This document shows positions 4,848-6,979 of a stretch of 6,979 nucleotides of DNA, in pieces. A program made the translations under genes and the position numbers. The notes under the pieces were generated by a model. The model did no database searches. It had not been told where the DNA came from and was given only the letters and a program-made list of their open reading frames with translations. The first letter of the stretch is position 1, and the number at the start of each line of letters is the position of its first letter. Source of the DNA: an uncultured Eubacteriales bacterium (GTDB lineage Bacteria; Bacillota; Clostridia; Lachnospirales; CAG-274); the NCBI GenBank assembly GCA_902497185.1, contig CABVEG010000088.1:1-6979 (forward strand), written 5' to 3'.

Positions 4848-6979
4848 ATGGATAATGAGCTAAAATTTACACATTTACACGTCCATACGGAATTTAGCCT
4901 TCTTGACGGTTCAGCCAAAATTAAGGAGCTTGTTAAAAGGTGTAAAGAGCTTGGTATGGACTCTCTTGCCATAACAGACCACGGTGTAATGTATGGCTGT
5001 ATAGATTTTTATAAAGCCTGCAAGGCAGAAGGTATAAAGCCTGTTATAGGCTGTGAGGCTTATGTTGCCTCAAAATCACGTTTTGATAAGGATGCAGGTG
5101 AGGAGAATTTTTATTATCACCTTGTGCTTCTTGCTAAAAATCAGCTTGGCTATGAAAATCTTATTAAAATGGTATCCTATGGATTTACGGAGGGCTTTTA
5201 TAAAAAGCCTAGAATAGATTTTGAACTATTGGAAAAGTATCATGAAGGTATTATTGCTCTTAGTGCCTGTCTTGCAGGTCCTGTTGCAAGAACTGTATTG
5301 AGAGTTGGCTATGACCGCATCCTCTGCCTTTATATAATGGCTATGACAAGGCAAAGGAAATGGCTCTTAAATACAGGGATTTGTTTGGAGAGGATTTTTA
5401 TTTAGAACTTCAGGATCATGGTATGGCTGAACAGAGGCAGGTTAATCAGGCTCTTATGCGTATTCACGATGAAACAGGCATTCCTCTTGTTGCAACAAAT
5501 GATTCTCATTATATAAAGGCAGAGGATGCGGAGGCACATGATATTCTCCTTTGTATTCAGACAGGTGTTACCGTAAATACTCCTAACAGAATGAGATATG
5601 AGGGCGGTCAGTTTTATCTTAAATCTCCCGAAGAAATGTATTCTCTGTTTCCTTATGCAAGGGAGGCTTGTGAAAATACTGTTAAAATTGCTGAAAAGTG
5701 TAATGTGGATTTTGAATTTAATAAATATAAGCTGCCAAAATTTGATGTGCCTGAAGGTTACACTCCTTTCAGCTATTTAAAGGAGCTTTGTGAAAAGGGT
5801 GTTGAGGAAAGATATGGCGAAATCACAGCTGATCTTAGAGAAAGACTTAATTATGAGCTTGACACTATTTCATCAATGGGCTTTGTTGAATATTTCCTTA
5901 TAGTTTGGGATTTTATAAAGTACGCAAAGGATAATGATATTGCCGTAGGTCCGGGACGAGGCTCTGCGGCAGGCTCCATTGTTGCCTATGCTCTTAAAAT
6001 TACGGACATTGACCCTCTTAAATTTAATCTTATTTTTGAAAGATTTTTAAATCCCGAGAGAGTTACAATGCCTGATATAGATATTGACTTTTGTTATGAA
6101 AGACGTCCTGAGGTTATAGATTATGTTATAAGAAAGTATGGTGCTCCTCAGGTGTCACAGATTATAACATTCGGTACAATGGCGGCAAAGAATGCTATAA
6201 GAGATGTTACACGTGCTCTTGATTTGCCTTATTCGGAAGGTGACAGAATTGCTAAAATGATTCCTAATGACCTTCACATAACAATAGAAAAGGCTCTTGA
6301 GAAAAATCCGGAGCTTAAAAATATATATGACAATGAGCCTCAGGTTAAGAGGGTAATAGATATGAGTATGAAGCTTGAGGGGCTTCCAAGACATACCTCA
6401 ACTCATGCGGCAGGTGTTATTATTGCAGATAAGCCTGTTATGGATTACGTTCCCCTTAACCTTAACATAAAGGATAATTCTGTAACTACACAGTACATTA
6501 TGACTACCTGTGAGGAGCTTGGTCTTTTAAAAATGGATTTTTTGGGCTTAAGAACACTTACGGTTATTCAGAATGCTTTTAAGGAAATAAACAGAAAATA
6601 TCATAAAGACTATAACCAGTACAATATAGATTATAATGACAGGGAGGTTTTTGACCTTATATCAAGCGGTAAAACAGACGGTGTGTTTCAGCTTGAAAGT
6701 GCAGGTATGACTTCATTTATGAAGGAATTAAAGCCTGACAGTATTGACGATATTATTGCCGGAATTTCTCTTTATCGTCCGGGTCCTATGGATTTTATAC
6801 CTCAGTATATAAAGGGCAAGAGGGATAAAAACAATGTAACCTATAAGCATCCTCTTCTTGAGCCTATATTAAAGGATACATATGGTTGTATAGTATATCA
6901 GGAGCAGGTTATGCAGATAGTTCGTGACCTTGCAGGATATTCCCTTGGCAGAAGTGATAATATGCAACAACAGCATAGG
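4848..6979 (+). CDS. dnaE: DNA polymerase III subunit alpha (DnaE), frameshifted by a 32-bp insertion; 3' end beyond window
   Basis: DnaE is a C-family replicative polymerase. The ATG at 4848 follows AAAAGGAA by seven bases and lies 27 bp after nth. The PHP domain begins FTHLHVHTEFSLLDGSAK (H11, H13) with ITDHGVMYG at 42-50. After codon 156 (5313-5315, in RVGYD) the frame is lost: 29 foreign residues follow and a TAG ends it at 5403-5405. The true sequence resumes at 5348 in another frame (KAKEMALKYRDLFG) and stays open to 6979. If bases 5316-5347 are removed, 700 residues read continuously: NDSHY, GPGRGSAAGS (from 5948), PDIDIDF with D399/D401/D403 (from 6071), RHTSTHAAGV, KMDFLGLRTL with the third catalytic Asp at 6536, and YRPGPMDFIP. 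The rest of the polymerase is intact, so the break is recent or an artefact. DnaE-type polymerases are normally essential. The last codons (QQQHR) also depart from the expected RRAM. Confidence 0.95.
5306..5347 (+). repeat. Direct repeat flanking the dnaE insertion (10 bp, offset 32 bp)
   Basis: TGGCTATGAC occurs at 5306-5315 and again at 5338-5347. The first copy reads in the upstream dnaE frame (VGYD) and the second in the downstream frame (GYDK). One copy plus the 22 bases between them make up the 32-bp insertion. Collapsing the repeat joins RVGYD to KAKEMA and restores dnaE. The pattern resembles a target duplication, but the inserted piece is far too small for a mobile element. Confidence 0.9.
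5315..5339 (-). repeat. 25-nt inverted copy of dnaE bases 5507-5531
   Basis: Bases 5315-5339 are the exact reverse complement of 5507-5531, extending one to two bases into each flanking direct repeat (microhomology). The downstream copy encodes the conserved HYIKAEDAE stretch of DnaE, so it is the original; the copy here is out of place and carries the frameshift. Confidence 0.9.
5507..5531 (+). repeat. Source of the inverted copy, in dnaE
   Basis: This native coding stretch (codons for HYIKAEDAE in the corrected reading frame, family-conserved after NDS) was copied in reverse orientation to 5315-5339. It lies nine bases after a 12-bp perfect palindrome, TTGTTGCAACAA (5487-5498). Confidence 0.85.

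Noticed and set aside
5306..5347. The dnaE insertion as a transposon scar, intein or programmed frameshift
   Set aside because: The inserted bases are a precise inverted copy of nearby dnaE, with no terminal repeats or splicing motifs, and no slippery heptamer is present; a template switch explains every base.
5487..5498. 12-bp perfect palindrome TTGTTGCAACAA in dnaE
   Set aside because: It encodes conserved DnaE residues (LVATN) and is short; it may favour fork stalling near the copied segment, but there is no independent support for a site.
5598..5780. Short plus-strand open frame inside dnaE
   Set aside because: The corrected dnaE frame covers this stretch with conserved sequence (YEGGQFYLKSPEEMY), so this is an out-of-frame shadow.

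Overview
This is ordinary low-GC chromosomal DNA from a clostridial Firmicute (class Clostridia; family not resolvable by eye). The reasons are AT-rich third codon positions, strong AGGAGG-type ribosome binding sites, consensus sigma-A promoters, protein sequences close to clostridial/Bacillus orthologues, and the gene order GerS-like lipoprotein - alr - mazF. That order resembles the gerS-alr2-ndoAI-ndoA neighbourhood of Clostridioides difficile, and it hints at, but does not prove, a spore-forming ancestry.

Layout. Positions 1-1254 (+) hold the 3' nine-tenths of glmU (UDP-GlcNAc synthesis). A 17-bp perfect stem (1258-1307) separates it from a convergent minus-strand block. That block reads from right to left: an unrecognised single-pass membrane protein (4039-3566), a GerS/LolA-like lipoprotein (3513-2902), alanine racemase alr (2886-1729), and the mRNA interferase mazF/ndoA (1660-1316). 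Positions 4061-4166 hold two interlocked, head-to-head sigma-A promoters that drive the minus block and a rightward nth-dnaE pair. nth (4167-4820) encodes endonuclease III. dnaE (4848 to the window end) encodes DNA polymerase III alpha, and its 3' part lies outside the window.

Themes. glmU and alr both feed peptidoglycan synthesis, and the lipoprotein may act on spore cortex or germination. nth and dnaE are repair and replication genes sharing one promoter. mazF is a growth-control toxin in the cell-wall block, and its usual antitoxin gene is absent from its normal place.

Main observations. (1) dnaE is broken by a 32-bp insertion. It is exactly explained as a 22-25 nt inverted copy of dnaE sequence from about 190 bp downstream plus a 10-bp direct duplication of the insertion site. 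This is the footprint of a replication (or amplification) template switch, and removing it restores the frame perfectly. (2) A 13-bp perfect inverted repeat buries the start codon of the lipoprotein in a hairpin and leaves the Shine-Dalgarno in the loop. (3) The divergent promoter pair is symmetric about position 4111, each -35 lying inside the other's spacer, so occupancy should be mutually exclusive. (4) MazF is solitary. I see no wholly new multi-gene system here.
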